From contig JADLSH010000184.1 of the NCBI GenBank assembly GCA_016169945.1, positions 1,178,001 through 1,242,000 of the forward strand: DNA of 64,000 nt. Direction: 5' to 3'. The notes below the pieces were generated by a model. It had not been told where the DNA came from and did not search any database. It saw nothing but the letters and a program-made list of their open reading frames with translations. The translations under genes and the position numbers were made by a program. This stretch comes from Trachythela sp. YZ-2020 (Eukaryota; Cnidaria; Anthozoa; Malacalcyonacea; Clavulariidae). How positions within the stretch are numbered: the first letter of the stretch is position 1; every line of letters begins with the position of its first letter. Shown one piece after another: positions 33,331 to 45,117 of this stretch.

Positions 33331-36300
33331 CTGTCATGAAAAAATATAAATGTAAATTAACGATCTCTTTCTAAGGAAAAAATGAGGGGGTATGAAATAG
33401 CAAGTATATTTTTTGAAGTTAAAGTGCTGTAAGCAAGATAAGTTATCATGTAGGCAGATCATTAATAGAAATCTAAAATGATATAACTCACCGGGATCAT
33501 CTCGATTAAGTGATTCCCAGCTTTCTGCTTCCCAGCTTTCTGCTGAAGGAGAATTGGCAGAACTATCATTGCAACATCATGTGTTTCTGCTATAAAAGTA
33601 AGTGAGTTATTAGCATTGAACCTCATTTGAAACAACAGTACATAGCATCATCATTCACCCAAACATAATAACCTAAAATAATGGGTAAGTAATATGGTAG
33701 AGCGTGTTGCAGCTTAACGGGTTAAGATTTTAATGCAAATTTATCTTCACAAACAAATTAAGTTCATACTAATGCACTTGTTCTTAGAACCGGTTTATTT
33801 ATTAATAGCCCAAAAAGTCTCTAAAGCACAGAATGTATACGTCTATGTATCTTCCCTTTAATGAGTGGCTTGTATTTACATGCCACTCAAAAGAGGTGCT
33901 GGTAAAAGGTGGCAAAAACCACCTTACACAACAACAGTAAACTGCATCAACATAAATGAATACAAGTTTTGAATAAGGACAAAGCAATTCTCACTGACAG
34001 GTGGCTCTGAAAGTGCCACCTGAGTGAGCTATTGGTCAAAGGTGCTGTGGGCGACCTTACACAAAAGCTGTAAAACAGCACTGCCAAGTACAATATTCAA
34101 GACAATCTGTGCTGTTATTTTAATTAGTAGCCTTTTGCTAATCAATTTTTAGAAAATCATACATGTAAACAATTTTTGATCCAAACAAATTAAGTTCATA
34201 CTAATGCACTTGTTCTTAGAACCGGTTTATTTATTAATAGCCCAAAAGTCTCTAAAGCACAGAATGTATACGTCTATGTATCTCCCTTTAATGAGTGGCT
34301 TGTAATTACATGCCACTCAAAAGAGGTAGTAAAAGGTGGCAAAAACCACCTTACACAACAACAGTAAACTGCATCAACATAAATGAATACAAGTTTTGAA
34401 TAAGGACAAAGCAATTCTCACTGACAGGTGGCTCTGAAAGTGCCACCTGAGTGAGCTATTGGTCAAAGGTGCTGTGGGCGACCTTACAAAAAGCTGTAAA
34501 ACAGCACTGCCAAGTACAATATTCAAGACAATCTGTACTGTTATTTTAATTAGCAGCCTTTTGCTAATCAATTTTTAGAAAATCATACATGTAAACAATT
34601 TTTGATCCAAACAAATTAAGTTCATACTAATGCACTTGTTCTTAGAACCGGTTTATTTATTAATAGCCCACAAAGTCTCTAAAGCACAGAATGTACACGT
34701 CTATGTATCTCCTTTAATGAGTGGCTTGTATTTACATGCCACTCAAAAGAGGTGCTGGTAAAAGGTGGCAAAACCACCTTACACAACAACAGTAAACTGC
34801 ATCAACATAAATGAATACAAGTTTTGAATAAGGACAAAGCAATTCTCACTGACAGGTGGCTCTGAAAGTGCCACCTGAGTGAGCTATTGGTCAAAGGTGC
34901 TGTGGGCGACCTTACACAAAAGCTGTAAAACAGCACTGCCAAGTACAATATTCAAGACAATCTGTACTGTTATTTTAATTAGTAGCCTTTTGCTAATCAA
35001 TTTTTAGAAAATCATACATGTAAACAATTTTGATCAAACAAATTAAGTTCATACTAATGCACTTGTTCTTAGAACCGGTTTATTTATTAATAGCCCAAAA
35101 AGTCTCTAAAGCACAGAATGTACACGTCTATGTATCTCCCCTTTAATGAGTGGCTTGTATTTACATGCAACTCAAAAGAGGTGCTGGTAAAAGGTGGCAA
35201 AAACCACCTTACACAACAACAGTAAACTGCATCAACATAAATGAATACAAGTTTTGAATAAGGACAAAGCAATTCTCACTGACAGGTGGCTCTGAAAGTG
35301 CCACCTGAGTGAGCTATTGGTCAACGGTGCTGTGGGCAACCTTACACAAAAGCTGTAAAACAGCACTGCCAAGTACAATATTCAAGACAATCTGTACTGT
35401 TATTTTAATTAGTAGCCTTTTGCTAATCAATTTTTAGAAAATCATACATGTAAACAATTTTGATCAAACAAATTAAGTTGATACTAATGCACTTTTTCTT
35501 AGAACCGGTTTATTTATTAATAGCCCAAAAAGTCTCTAAAGCACAGAATGTATACGTCTATGTATCTCCCCTTTAATGAGTGGCTTGTATTTACATGCCA
35601 CTCAAAAGAGGTGCTGGTAAAAGGTGGCAAAAAGCACCTTACACAACAACAGTAAACTGCATCAACATAAATGAATACACGTTTTGAATAAGGACAAAGC
35701 AATTCTCACTGACAGGTGGCTCTGAAAGTGCCACCTGAGTGAGCTATTGGTCAAAGGTGCCGTGGGCGACCTTACACAAAAGCTGTAAAACAGCACTGCC
35801 AAGTACAATATTCAAGACAATCTGTACTGTTATTTTAATTAGTAGCCTTTTGCTAATCAATTTTTAGAAAATCATACATGTAAACAATTTTTGATCCAAA
35901 CAAATTAAGTTCATACTAATGCACTTGTTCTTAGAACCGGTTTATTTATTAATAGCCCAAAAAGTCTCTAAAGCACAGAATGTACACGTCTATGTATCTC
36001 CCCTTTAATGAGTGGCTTGTATTTACATGCCACTCAAAAGAGGTGCTGGTAAAAGGTGGCAAAAAGCACCTTACACAACAACAGTAAACTGCATCAACAT
36101 AAATGAATACAAGTTTTGAATAAGGACAAAGCAATTCTCACTGACAGGTGGCTCTGAAAGTGCCACCTGAGTGAGCTATTGGTCAAAGGTGCTGTGGGCG
36201 ACCTTACACAAAAGCTGTAAAACAGCACTGCCAAGTACTATATTCAAGACAATCTGTGCTGTTATTTTAATTAGTAGCCTTTTGCTAATCAATTTTTAGA

Positions 36301-38874
36301 AAATCATACCGCCTTACACAACAACAGTAGACTGCATCAACATAAATGTACACAAGTCTTGAATTCTGTCTTAGTAGTTCTCACTGACTGGCAACTCTCA
36401 TTCAAAGTGTCACCTGAGTGAGCTATTGGTCAAAGGCGGCAAGTCCCACCTTACACAAAAGCTGAGACACAGCACTACTAAAGTCAAAAGTCTAGACAAA
36501 CCGTATTGTTAATTCAGTCGCATTGCCAAATACTGTTTGCACGAGTTAAGGCTAAATGTCAATTATTAATAGTGAAAAAAAATGTAAATCATGGTTCCCC
36601 AAGCACCCCATTAATTACTGTAGCTATGTCTGAACCATGTAATAATATTAAAAATCAACAAGGTATATATCTATGAAGGTATATATCTATGAATATTGCC
36701 TTTCATGAGCTGCTTGTATATACATGCCACTCAAATTCCTCCTCACTTGTTGCAGTGAAAATCAATTCTGTTTATTTCAAGTGGAAAACAATGCGAAACG
36801 ACGCATAGAAAAGTCCCTCCTAACCATATCTGTACCATGCGACATTAGAAATCATATTGTTGTTATTAATATCTGTAACACTGAGAAGCATATGCACCTA
36901 TAGCCATGCAACAAAAATTAAAGCACCTTGCTGTGTTAAATGCCTCAATGTGTTATGGGCAATCATTAGAGAGCTGAGACATTAAAGCTTCGGGTCCTGC
37001 ATTTCACTTGCCAAATTAAATTTCATGGCACTTAATAATAGTTCCCAGACAAATGAAGCAGAGTCAATTGGACCACCCCCAGCCATCATGCTCCCAAGGG
37101 TTATAACATTGAAACAAATGGCATAATAAAATTCCTGTGTTTTTAACTCTCAAGGAGCCTAATGGTTTAATAGACTGACGCACATTCATCAGACACAATT
37201 CTTTCACTGCTCCCTGTAATCAGTCATCAGATAACTAGATGAAAAGCTTAACTTGAGAATTTTTTGTCAACCCCTGTCATCCAAAGATGGGTAAAGCCAT
37301 ACCTATATAAATAATCAGGGCATTTTGCAATAAAAAATGAATATAAGGAATACCAACCTTGATTCCTCCTCTGTTGGTCCTGCATTACTGTTTTGCTGGT
37401 CATGGGTTAGTACATCGGCAGATGTGCATACATGGTTTGGATCATCAACTGCTATACTTTTCATTCTTGGAGATGTTGCATTTTCGCTTTCGACCTCCAA
37501 TCGACTTTGCCTTTTAAGTTCCTCCAGCTTCTGCAGGAACTTCATCCTGTGCCCGATTACAGGTACTAGCAATTCTGATGCCCTTTCTGACAAAACTTTA
37601 AGGGCTTCTCCATCAATCATATTCTCTAAAAATCAAATATATATATTTTTATTTTCAAATTGTCAATAAGGTTTTAAAGAGATAAATCTATATGTACTCT
37701 ATCAGGGTTTGATTAAAAAGTACCAGTTAATAGGTGCATTTTCATAGTTGTGGGCTTGTGGCACTGGGGTAAATCAGCTTTAGCTCAGTTCATGAGCCGG
37801 ATTGGCCCACTTTACATGACTGATTCGCAAGAGGCGAGATCCCGCCTTATCTATAGTTTTTATGTTTTTGAGATCGTCTCCTGAAGTAGTTACCCACAAT
37901 AAAATAGTGTTTTTAAAAAAAATGCATTTTGCTTTCCCGCCAAAATCACCAGCCTCATGTGAAGCAAATGTCAAACTGGCCCAGCAAAGCTGAGGTGGCC
38001 AGCCAGGCCAAAAGGCACAGGTCCTTAGGGGTATTATAATGCTTTGATGTTTTGGGGGAATATTAAAGGCCGAAGCTTTGTAATTAATTTGCTATTAATT
38101 CCAATAAGTATAAATAATACACCATATGCGCTTTGACCTTTGCGCTATACACTGATCTGACTGATGACATGATTATATGTTGGTCGTTGGATTAACCTTA
38201 GTATTTCTATTAACTATGGATTAACTGATCAAATATGAATAAAAAATTATATTTTGGCCTATTTGTCAATGATAATATATCCCTATTTAAGTTTTGGTTA
38301 CAGAAATTATCCTGATATATAGGCATTAAGATATTTAAGTAACATGTATGTTGTAAATAATGGCCAATAATCGAATAGCCCATATGGCGAATCGAAGACA
38401 AAGGTGGTATACATTTCCTGAGTTTGAGTCTAGAATCGATTTGTCAAGTAGAAATACTCGTTGTTTAATACTATTTCAGGCATTTAGATATGGTATATAT
38501 CAGGACCTTGGCTATAAACCAGGACCTAAATCCAGTTGACACATTTGGAAATTATGCGCACAGCCACAAGCGTCAGTATAAACGCCAGATATTTATATAC
38601 GGCACGAGATTTATATACTTCAAGCGCAAATATATTGTTTTTGTGGTCTGAATACCTAGTTTAATGTATTTACCACTCTGAGATCTTGAAAACTAGCGAA
38701 ATACAGACACTATATATACCTATTGAAGAAATTATTTCACACGACATGTCGCTGTTAGACGCTGTATGCCGTATTGACTATTTATTTTATTCGCATACCT
38801 TCAAACGCATCACAGTAATCGCCAAAACCAACTTCAATAAGCCACGCTTTAACATCATCTACTGTTGTCAGCAT
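33136..38874 (-). CDS. SAM-domain protein gene, multi-exon, incomplete model
   Basis: Minus-strand exons with matching splice sites: 38874-38799, 37625-37358, then at least one exon not found, then 33589-33492 and 33330-33136. Exons 1 and 2 join in phase to form a SAM (sterile alpha motif) domain: VDDVKAWLIEVGFGDYCDAF plus MIDGEALKVLSE and LLVPVIGHRMKFLQKLEEL. SAM domains bind proteins or RNA. The last two exons encode a conserved-looking end with VLPILL, HLIEMIP and FMFEYPL before the stop. It resembles proteins labelled SAMD3-like in fish and cnidarians; that is from memory. It lies entirely within the transposon ends, so it is likely a passenger or element gene. Confidence 0.6.
33492..33589 (-). 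CDS. SAM-domain gene, penultimate exon
   Basis: Acceptor TTTTATAG, donor CCG|GTGAGT; enters in phase 1, leaves in phase 0. Encodes ETHDVAMIVLPILLQQKAGK, a short direct repeat (AGKQKAG) and HLIEMIP. Confidence 0.6.
33751..36309. repeat. Six tandem copies of an about 430-bp unit
   Basis: Unit starts (AAACAAATTAAGTT...) at 33751, 34183, 34609, 35036, 35466 and 35898; the copies are nearly identical. A broken partial copy continues to about 36500. The 61-residue minus-strand frames repeated here are by-products. The array lies in the large intron of the SAM-domain gene. Each unit has a CAGGTGGC...GCCACCTG inverted repeat. Confidence 0.95.
36310..37357. other. Remainder of large SAM-gene intron
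   Basis: Partial repeat unit to about 36500, then unique sequence. The missing exon of the SAM gene (phase 2 in, phase 1 out) may lie here but was not recognised. Confidence 0.4.
37358..37625 (-). CDS. SAM-domain gene, second exon
   Basis: Acceptor TTTTTAG, donor AG|GTTGGT; enters in phase 1, leaves in phase 2. Holds the second half of the SAM domain and an acidic, Ser-rich linker. Confidence 0.65.
37626..38798. other. Intron within the SAM domain
   Basis: Contains a tRNA-like stretch (TTTAGCTCAGTTCATGAGCC near 37780). No exon seen. Confidence 0.45.
38799..38874 (-). CDS. SAM-domain gene, first coding exon
   Basis: ATG at 38874 gives MLTTVDDVKAWLIEVGFGDY and on to the donor G|GTATGC, phase 1. 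The W and hydrophobic spacing match SAM helix 1-2. An earlier in-frame stop lies just upstream, which supports this start. Confidence 0.6.
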
Positions 38875-39686
38875 CTTCAATATTGTATAATTAAACTATA
38901 AGACAGTCTAAATAGACACAGGTATTTTGAACAGCTCGACACAAACGAGAGAGAGACGGCTTTAGTTTGCAATATGGTCGAAATGCGGTCGTTGAATAGA
39001 TTTTGATTATCCCGCGTCGCAGCCCACGTGAAGGTCACGGTCGCTGATTGGTCAGTAACATCGGCATCGCATGCTGATTGGCCGATCGCTTTACGTCAGA
39101 GTTCCATGACACATCATCAAGGAATTTAAGACCGGAAACTCGTTTAGTGAGACGGGATCACATGAGATTAAGAAAGGAACCTCTCTAATCCTGTCTCAAT
39201 AGACCAAAAATAGACCCACCTGTCACCATATTCGATCTGGCTACACAATATGTAGTTGCCAATATAATTGTTCTATTCAAGTTGCAATATTTTAGTTTGG
39301 TTGTTTCATGAATGTATAGACTTGATCTATTTTTTTGAGTTATCCACCGGATGGGGCCGATGGGCTAAACGGGCTTCGTACAACCGGCCCCTGGTATAAT
39401 AAATTCATAAATTACCCTATTTTTGGGATTAGTTAATAGTGTGTGTGGTAATGCAATATTTTTTTGCTGCATCTCACTCGATTGAAATTGACGATGTAGA
39501 AGGTTTAGAGACATTTTATCTACAGATTTTTATCTAAGAGCCTGACATAAAGCATTTCTATGTTTAGTGAAAATATATATATATAAGACAGATATACAGT
39601 ATCAGATGATGTTACGTATCCCTATATTTCACTGACACTGTATATGTGTCAATCACAGTTAAGGAAACTCGACCATTGCTCTACAT
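38875..39686. promoter_or_regulatory. Region between two divergent genes of the element
   Basis: Lies between the start of the minus-strand SAM gene and the plus-strand ORF, so it may hold a two-way promoter. No specific box is assigned. Confidence 0.3.
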
Positions 39687-40094
39687 GTGAGGCGTGTTCA
39701 AAATCCTAGTAAACCTCAGTTGTCTTGTCAAGTTTCTAATTGCTATGTCTATGATGAAATAATATTATGTTCAACTGTCCATACTGTGCCGAGTGTAATG
39801 CAACAAGTTTTAAGAAACTTTTGCGCCACATCGAATTATGGTCAACCAACCTTTGGTCAGATAAGTAAAGTTTTACTTGTCAGGGGAAACATTGTGTTAC
39901 AATACAAGTCTTTGCCGGTGCTGGAATATTCAGAACATCTAAATGCCTATCAAGTGGTTCATAGTGATGATGTTCATTTTATTAAGCAAGAAAACCTGCA
40001 AGATTTCTACCCTCTTGGCACCCATCACGGATTTGGGAACAATGCAAATAAACTGTTCGTCGTTTTGCGTTACAGAGTAGATTTCTTAAATTAA
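39687..40094 (+). CDS. Transposon-associated protein, C-terminal part
   Basis: An open frame of 135 codons ending 146 bp before the right subterminal array. The stretch FGQISKVLLV...VLQYKSLPVLEYSEHLNAYQ and the end DFYPLGTHHGF...KLFVVLRYRV look like the last domain of proteins linked to animal EnSpm-type elements; this is recalled, not searched. The N-terminal part is likely on undetected upstream exons, and the first ATG may be internal to an exon. Confidence 0.5.
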   Translation: MRRVQNPSKPQLSCQVSNCYVYDEIILCSTVHTVPSVMQQVLRNFCATSNYGQPTFGQISKVLLVRGNIVLQYKSLPVLEYSEHLNAYQVVHSDDVHFIKQENLQDFYPLGTHHGFGNNANKLFVVLRYRVDFLN

Positions 40095-40239
40095 AATGCA
40101 AAATGTATATAATTTATAAAACTGTTGACATTTGCCATTAGAAGAATAGACATTATATGGCATTAATTGTGTGCAAATAGGAAATACAGACAGTTGAACG
40201 TTTAAAATTTGTTCAGTATAGTAGAAAGTGATATAAACG

Positions 40240-40781
40240 TTGTTTACTCACAAAAGGAGTACAGATTTTCTAAACCTTTACTCGAAAATTGAGTAACCTT
40301 AACATATTGCCTTACTCAGATTTGAGTAAATTCATCATTCACTCAATATATGAGTAAAAAATCTACTTTTACTCAAAATATTGAGTTGGTATAAACTTAC
40401 TCAAACTTTGAGTAAATAGATTGTGTAATTTACTCAATGTCTGAGTAAGCTTTATATCACTCAAGGTTTGAGTAAATTCATTGTTTACTCAAAATGTGAG
40501 TAAAAATATTATTTTACTCAAAATATTGAGTATGTGCAACTTACTCATTTCTTGAGTAAACATAAATTTGTGGTTTACTCAAGAAATGAGTAAATTGTAC
40601 TCTTGTGTTAGAGTAGAAAATACTAAAATAACTTTACTCAAAAATCTGAGTTTTTGTTACTCAAAATCAGGAGTAAAATCAGTTTAGCGGGGAAAGCAGA
40701 GTAGAATTTACTCAAAATATTGAGTAATCTGTGCAATTACTCGACAAATGAGTAACAGTTACTCATGCATTTTTTGCAGTG
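40240..40781. repeat. Right subterminal array and terminal inverted repeat
   Basis: More than twenty TACTCA/TGAGTA boxes in palindromic pairs, ending ATTTTTTGCAGTG. Confidence 0.85.
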
Positions 40782-42396
40782 CACGAACTTAACTTAAGTA
40801 AATTTTGCTTTCTAAGTCTTATCTTATCATGAATATATATTGAGTCGTATAACAAGTCACTTCATTTCAATGTCCTGTATAATTCAAAGTGGAGAAGATA
40901 AGAAAAAGCATTTTGTAGTTATAATTGTTTCAGATCTATAGATCAACAGTCAGATTTGGCTAACTTATATATTAACGTTCCAGTTATCCCAACTCACAAC
41001 TGATTGAAAAACTGACAGGCCTATACGTAGTAGTTAGCTACCCTATATATTGTTCTAGTTTACGAAAACATACAAGGTATAACTTGAAGTATTCTCTTAT
41101 TCTTTAATATTTTGATTCCGGCCTTAAATTTAATGAATTGTTGCGTTGAATTGCTCACACCTTTTACTTTTATTTTCATTACCAAAAAGAACCGATCACA
41201 TGCAACAACATGAAATTTTATGCATGAATGAATGAATGAAAAACCTTTATTTAATCAGGGTAAATCCTATCAGCGCTACAGTAAGCACTGTTATCAACAG
41301 GAGCCCATGCATACCTCTTCTTAAAATGTGGCCCTTAGTTTCCTAATTTGGCGGCTTTGTTCTATTTCGCGTTTTCGTGTATACTAAGTCAGTCATTAAC
41401 TATAAGCATACAATATTTTCAATTTTGGGCATCTCCAGCGAAAATTATCTATACATATTTGAGACATAACTAGGAGCAGTTGCGAAAAATGCAACTATGG
41501 AGTATAAGCCCTCTGCGAGGAATTGAACTTGAGATATCGGTGCAGCACTCTGACCACTGTCGCTGAGCTATACATAGTCCAATTTGGCAAATCGAATAAA
41601 TTATTCGATATATATTGCTTCCATTCGCACATAAGATCGACTATAAGCACATTGAGCTTAGCCTTAGACATAAGCTGCGACAAGAAAGTCAAATCAAAAC
41701 GATCGTTCTGCATGCCAAATATATTTTCCTGTTTGTATACATACATAAAAAAGTGATCAAATATGTATTTTATACGCCAACTGCATGTTGTTAATGTACG
41801 TATATATACGATGATTTATCCTTTAGACTGCACGTTCATTGCTCTGAATACCCGCAACAATAAAATGCTTGAAATGCCAATCATGCCAATTTTCGTAACC
41901 ATAACAACGTATTGATTTCTTAAATTTTACTCTTCTGAGCTGTATACGGGTGTTGAAAAACTGGAGCAAACTGGATTCTGATCATGAGCACGGCCTTTAA
42001 TCAAAAGTGATTAATACACATTTTTTTGTACATCAGTGCATAAACCGTTATTTTATTTATCGTTTATTTTCGTCCCGCGACGGAGCTCGTCAAATGATTA
42101 TAAGACGTTGTATTTATTGTTTGCGTCGAATTAAACCAATTTCAAAGAATTATACTGAACGAGAATCTAATATTTTGTGTTATTTCTGACCGTTTTCTGA
42201 CTGTTATTTCTGGCATCGTTTATCAGTTGAGAATATAATTTCTGCAATAGGGCGCAATGACAACACGACGCAAAGCATTATGGTACGAATCAAATGGATT
42301 TAAACTATATAGATAAGCTTTTGAGACGAAATTAAGATACCTATTCGCATACAAGGGGAGGCTGTACTACTTTATGATTTATTTTAGTGTTTCTAA
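40782..42396. other. Spacer
   Basis: Holds a minus-strand SINE at 41466-41576; otherwise nothing recognised. Frames at 41495-41756 overlap the SINE. Confidence 0.45.
41466..41576 (-). repeat. tRNA-derived SINE, complete head and tail
   Basis: On the minus strand: TATAGCTCAGCGACAGTGG (A box), CAAGTTCAATTCC (B box), then GTTGCATTTTTCGCAACTG, the tail shared with 29160-29280. Confidence 0.65.
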
Positions 42397-42656
42397 TTTA
42401 AAGGTGATGTAAAGTCCCGATGTAAACAAACCGGCAACGTCCGTTTGTTTACATTTTAAACACGCTATATTTAGAAAATTATGATGTGTTCTGGTTCGCT
42501 AAAGGTTCGCTATGCTTTAAACTGAATATTACAGATTCGAGTTTCTGATTTAGAAGATGTCGAATTTTAGTCAAAACAACGCGAAATTTGGGCATTGTTT
42601 ACATCGCGGGACCCCCCATAGCACATGCGCAGAATGAACTTTACATGGTCTTTAAT
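42397..42656. mobile_element. Short element, copy 1
   Basis: Near-identical to 57606-57849, with ends TTAAAGGTGATGTAAAGT and ACTTTACATGGTCTTTAA that are inverted repeats. Includes GGGCATTGTTTACATCGCGG. A MITE by structure. Confidence 0.75.
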
Positions 42657-42860
42657 TATCAAATATTAAAATAATCGGCTTTGTTTACCAGATTAATAAT
42701 TCTAACAATTCAATTATTAGCTTACAAAGTATAGATATATACTATATAATTATAAAGTATATACAAATTCTAGGAATAGAAAATATATAGAAATGTGTAT
42801 ATGTTAGAAGTTCGACATAAAACATTTGATTTGACATTTTCTTCTTTTTTATTCCAAAAG

Positions 42861-43265
42861 CTGTTTTATCGCAACCAATAACTGGTTATATAGCCATCGA
42901 TCACAAGGGTTCTGTGGCAGCAGATCAAATAATTATTCACGACCAATTCAGCAATTGGAAAAGTGCTGAGTTTGTTACACTTCCTGAAAACACACAATAT
43001 GTGACTATTAAGGTTGAAAAAAAGAACAATTTTAAAGGAGGGATGTTAGCATCGTTTAGTAATGGATACGTTACCGATTCGTCTTGGAGTTGTACCGAGA
43101 TTAATTCTACAACAAAAAGCCTTTGGCCTCCAGCTCAAGAACTGGCGCTAAATGATGGAGCGGATACTCGATGGAATAAAGTGGTTGGCAATGTAACCCA
43201 AGATGCAAAGTGGATTTGGACTTCAAACAACCAAGACGATAAAGTTTGGTGTCGGAAATTTTTCG
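42861..43265 (+). CDS. SFSN/WIW module exon F
   Basis: An exon of 135 codons between TTCCAAAAG and G|GTGGGT, phase 1 at both ends. Landmarks: FVTLPENTQYVTIKVEKKNN, GGMLASFSNGYVTDSSWSC, DAKWIWTSN and VWCRKFFG. Unlike modules B-D it lacks the central cysteine pair and has WPPAQELALN there. Intact. The next in-phase exon is the transmembrane terminal exon at 43941, so this is the membrane-proximal module of a type I membrane protein. Confidence 0.8.
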
Positions 43266-43379
43266 GTGGGTGGAACGTTTGTGTCGTCAATTTATACATT
43301 GTTTGCTTATAATTTTAGTTTCATGACTGTTACGTTATACCCAAATCTCTCTCACTTATCGATCCATAGCAAAAATTTT

Positions 43380-43430
43380 GTTATGAAAAAAGGTGGAGTT
43401 CACTGCTCTACCCACTGAGTAACGGTTCAT
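43380..43430 (-). repeat. tRNA-like SINE head
   Basis: Minus strand reads GTTACTCAGTGGGTAGAGCA, close to a tRNA A box. Confidence 0.45.
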
Positions 43431-43940
43431 TTCAATTTGTCCTCCAGATGTCTGCATGTGTGACGATCTCATTCTACGGTCAACTATAATTGGTCCATAA
43501 TTTGTACTATTTATAAGTGGATATAAGGATCTCTAATAACATAGTTGCCAGTTAACCGCATAATTCAGGTTTCTTAGTTTGGTGGTCAGATATCTATGAC
43601 CGCTAACCATCTGTTACTTCCGTTTATCTCGTACCCAGGTGCCATGGCCCACTACGCGGCTGTGTGGCCGGTGTACTTGGGAAGAGTGCCCGCGGGCGTT
43701 GAACAGCGGTATAGCAAACCATAATTCTGCATAATGAAAACGTCTAGATTATGTCTTTAAATCTTTTCATGTCAATTGACGTAAAAACTGCAGTGCCTCA
43801 AGAAGGTTTGGAAGATCAAGAGATTATATAACTGAGTCTTCAGTACCTGCAGATAATGTAACTGATTGTTAACGCTGCATTTTACGCTGTAACGGTTTAA
43901 AGATCAGCGCAATCGAATAATTAAACTGTCTTTTTTCAAG

Positions 43941-44227
43941 CAACGACCGTCTCATCAAATCACATACAACTTTTTCGCCTCTTGAATGCGCAATATATCA
44001 TTTCGAAAGGAACTAACTTTCCCCCTTGTCTCCCCCCTGTAAGCATATCGCAGCGGGCACAACTATTCATACTGATCGCAACCGTTGTTGCTGGTATAAT
44101 TGCTCTAATGTTAATATTTAAACAGTTCACGCTTCATTCAATAGCAAGAAGCCGGTATTTTTTCGGCGTTGTTAACATTTGCTCATATTTGCATACCCAA
44201 AATGTAATTAAAGCATTTAAAGTATAA
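43941..44227 (+). CDS. Terminal exon with transmembrane helix
   Basis: Acceptor CTTTTTTCAAG, phase 1, 94 codons to TAA at 44225-44227. After a juxtamembrane stretch comes LFILIATVVAGIIALMLIF, a single transmembrane helix, then a basic tail of about 35 residues with no recognised signalling motif. AATAAA follows 9 bp after the stop. It pairs in phase with module F and could in principle pair with any upstream cassette. Confidence 0.65.
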
Positions 44228-44236
44228 TTTAACAAA

Positions 44237-44242
44237 AATAAA
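44237..44242 (+). terminator. AATAAA polyadenylation signal
   Basis: A canonical hexamer 9 bp after the stop of the transmembrane exon, giving a very short 3' UTR. Confidence 0.55.
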
Positions 44243-45011
44243 GCTAAATCAAACATGAAAATCCAATTTGGTTGTAGTTAGTTTTATTTAGTTATGCATA
44301 TATTCCTGTATCTTCATGGCACACATATAATATTATATGTTTCGGCTTAAAGCTCATCAACTTATATTGTAATCAATATTGTCGGTTTACCAATTGAAAA
44401 AGCCTGCAAGTTTACTTAAAAGCTGATGTGATGTAAGATGAGCCAAAATTGGAAATGAAATCGTATTTTCTGCTTGCGTAAACTATTAACTTTTCAAGGT
44501 CATCTCGTGGGAGATAAGTTTCATTAAATGGAATGTCAAGTAAGAAGCGTCTTTAAAAAGACAATCGATTCTATAATACTTTATTTGCATTTCTTGTGTG
44601 ATGTAGATTCACGCGTGTAAATCGATTTCTAAATTCGTCTCAATTCGTCTTTCTTTTTCAAGCAAATTAACGTCCAGAGATCAAAGAAAATTGGTTCCAA
44701 AATTTAATTGCTAAAAAAGTAAGTCATCTAAGCAGCTTAATTTGTTTCCCCCACATTCAGGCTTTTGTAATTACAAATTCCCACCTGCTCTCCCTTCACT
44801 AGCCTACTAATAAATTACTCTATTCTTTCATAGAGACTGACAGAAGTTGTATAAACACTGAAACCGTTATGCTGGATTATATTAAAGCCATTCATTGATT
44901 TCCACTGTCGGTTGAAATTATAGTCAAGTTTTCACTGTGGAACATATAGTTCTGATAATTAATCATTTTAACGCCTGGTTTGTCAGGCGCGAGGGCCTTC
45001 GTCGATCCATT
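44243..45011. other. Spacer upstream of the adhesion GPCR
   Basis: No exon seen. Must hold the GPCR promoter, but no box is assigned. Confidence 0.5.
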
Positions 45012-45117
45012 ATGAAGAGTGTAGTAATTTGGATTGCTCTAAGCCTCGTACAATGTTGTTTTATTGGGAAAGCGCTTGGGGAAACGCCGGAAGACCATGA
45101 AGACCCAGAAGATGACG
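45012..45117 (+). CDS. aGPCR exon 1: signal peptide and acidic stalk
   Basis: MKSVVIWIALSLVQCCFIGK is a clear signal peptide, followed by an acidic stretch (ETPEDHEDPEDD). Donor G|GTAAGT, phase 1. It joins in phase to the DEETTT start of exon 2. Confidence 0.75.

Larger units (their letters stand above)
31430..40781. mobile_element. CACTA/EnSpm-like DNA transposon, about 9.35 kb
   Basis: The left end CACTGCAAAAAAT (31430) and right end ATTTTTTGCAGTG (to 40781) are inverted repeats. Both ends continue into arrays of a TTACTCAAA...TTTGAGTAA palindrome. Short inverted ends starting CACT(G/A) plus subterminal arrays are the marks of CACTA/EnSpm (CMC) transposons. The flanks are CA on each side, so a 2-bp target duplication is possible, but this is weak. 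Inside are a minus-strand SAM-domain gene and a plus-strand ORF. No DDE transposase was recognised, so it may be non-autonomous or a carrier of host genes. Confidence 0.65.

Noticed and set aside
33802..36134. Repeated 61-residue minus-strand frames
   Set aside because: They are the same stretch in each 430-bp tandem unit, with no domain or splice support.
33751..36500. CRISPR array
   Set aside because: Units of 430 bp without short repeats and unique spacers, in an animal genome.
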